5,868 nt of DNA from contig CAAEOW010000058.1 in the NCBI GenBank assembly GCA_900757705.1, positions 1 to 5,868 of the forward strand. The letters run 5' to 3'. Positions 5,800 to 5,868 of the stretch are shown here, piece after piece. Within the stretch, counting starts at the first letter, position 1. Each line of letters starts with the position of its first letter. The notes beneath the pieces were generated by a model. The model searched no databases, was not told where the DNA came from, and saw only the letters and a list, made by a program, of their open reading frames with translations. Both the position numbers and the translations under genes were made by a program. The stretch comes from an uncultured Collinsella sp. (GTDB taxonomy: Bacteria; Actinomycetota; Coriobacteriia; Coriobacteriales; Coriobacteriaceae).

Positions 5800-5868
5800 A
5801 TGGCAGCCTTGTTCACGACCCCCAAACGCAATGACACTACCGCCGGAACCCATGTTGCCGAACCCGAC
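5800..5868 (+). CDS. Unidentified protein, first 23 codons, cut by window edge
   Basis: An ATG at 5800 follows GGGAG at a five-base spacing and opens a frame that continues to the right edge: MAALFTTPKRNDTTAGTHVA and onward. An in-frame ATG six codons upstream (5782) has a weaker ribosome site. The visible part is polar and Thr-rich and shows no signal peptide or known motif, so I cannot name the product. The preceding 140 bases after the terminator contain only a weak TATAGG (5772-5777) as a possible -10 element and otherwise nothing I recognise. Confidence 0.6.
   Translation, partial: MAALFTTPKRNDTTAGTHVAEPD

Overview
The window looks like chromosomal DNA from a gut actinobacterium of the Coriobacteriia, most likely Collinsella or a close relative. 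This is inferred from GC-rich coding sequence, bifidobacterial-type bile salt hydrolase similarity, a small divergent peptide deformylase-like protein that I associate with this class, and strong AGGAGG-type ribosome binding sites. The assignment rests on recalled family resemblance, not a search.

Layout, left to right. (1) At 1-309, minus strand, lies the N-terminal part of an XRE-type DNA-binding protein with a GTG start, running off the left edge. Its upstream region carries four copies of the octamer GTTCAATT, two of them in a near-perfect palindrome, which suggests an autoregulated promoter. (2) At 472-1326 (minus) and 1445-2356 (plus) is a divergent pair: a LysR-type regulator and a ten-helix EamA/DMT transporter. 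They share a compact intergenic region with overlapping, face-to-face -10 elements. (3) At 2400-2437 a long hairpin separates the transporter from the convergent gene. Between the transporter stop and this hairpin is a short piece matching the lysR coding sequence. (4) At 2459-3424, minus strand, is a complete bile salt hydrolase with all catalytic residues. (5) At 3425-3668 there is no credible gene. It holds a possible structured bsh leader, a strong intrinsic terminator and a long imperfect hairpin. (6) At 3669-4088, minus strand, is a small peptide deformylase-like protein that keeps the metal ligands but lacks the catalytic Glu. (7) At 4282-5592, plus strand, is an NCS2-family (AzgA/PbuG-type) nucleobase permease followed by a textbook terminator. 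(8) At 5800-5868, plus strand, are the first 23 codons of an unidentified protein.

The genes appear to be mostly single-gene transcription units, with promoters or terminators visible between them. The only clear functional pairing is LysR with the divergent EamA transporter. Bile salt hydrolase and nucleobase uptake fit an intestinal lifestyle.

No complete undescribed system is evident. The most unusual signal is the lysR-like fragment in the transporter 3' region (34 of 40 positions identical at an exact 1500-bp offset). Its differences sit mainly at third codon positions, so it looks like the relic of a second lysR copy. It also leaves the transporter mRNA tail able to pair with lysR mRNA.
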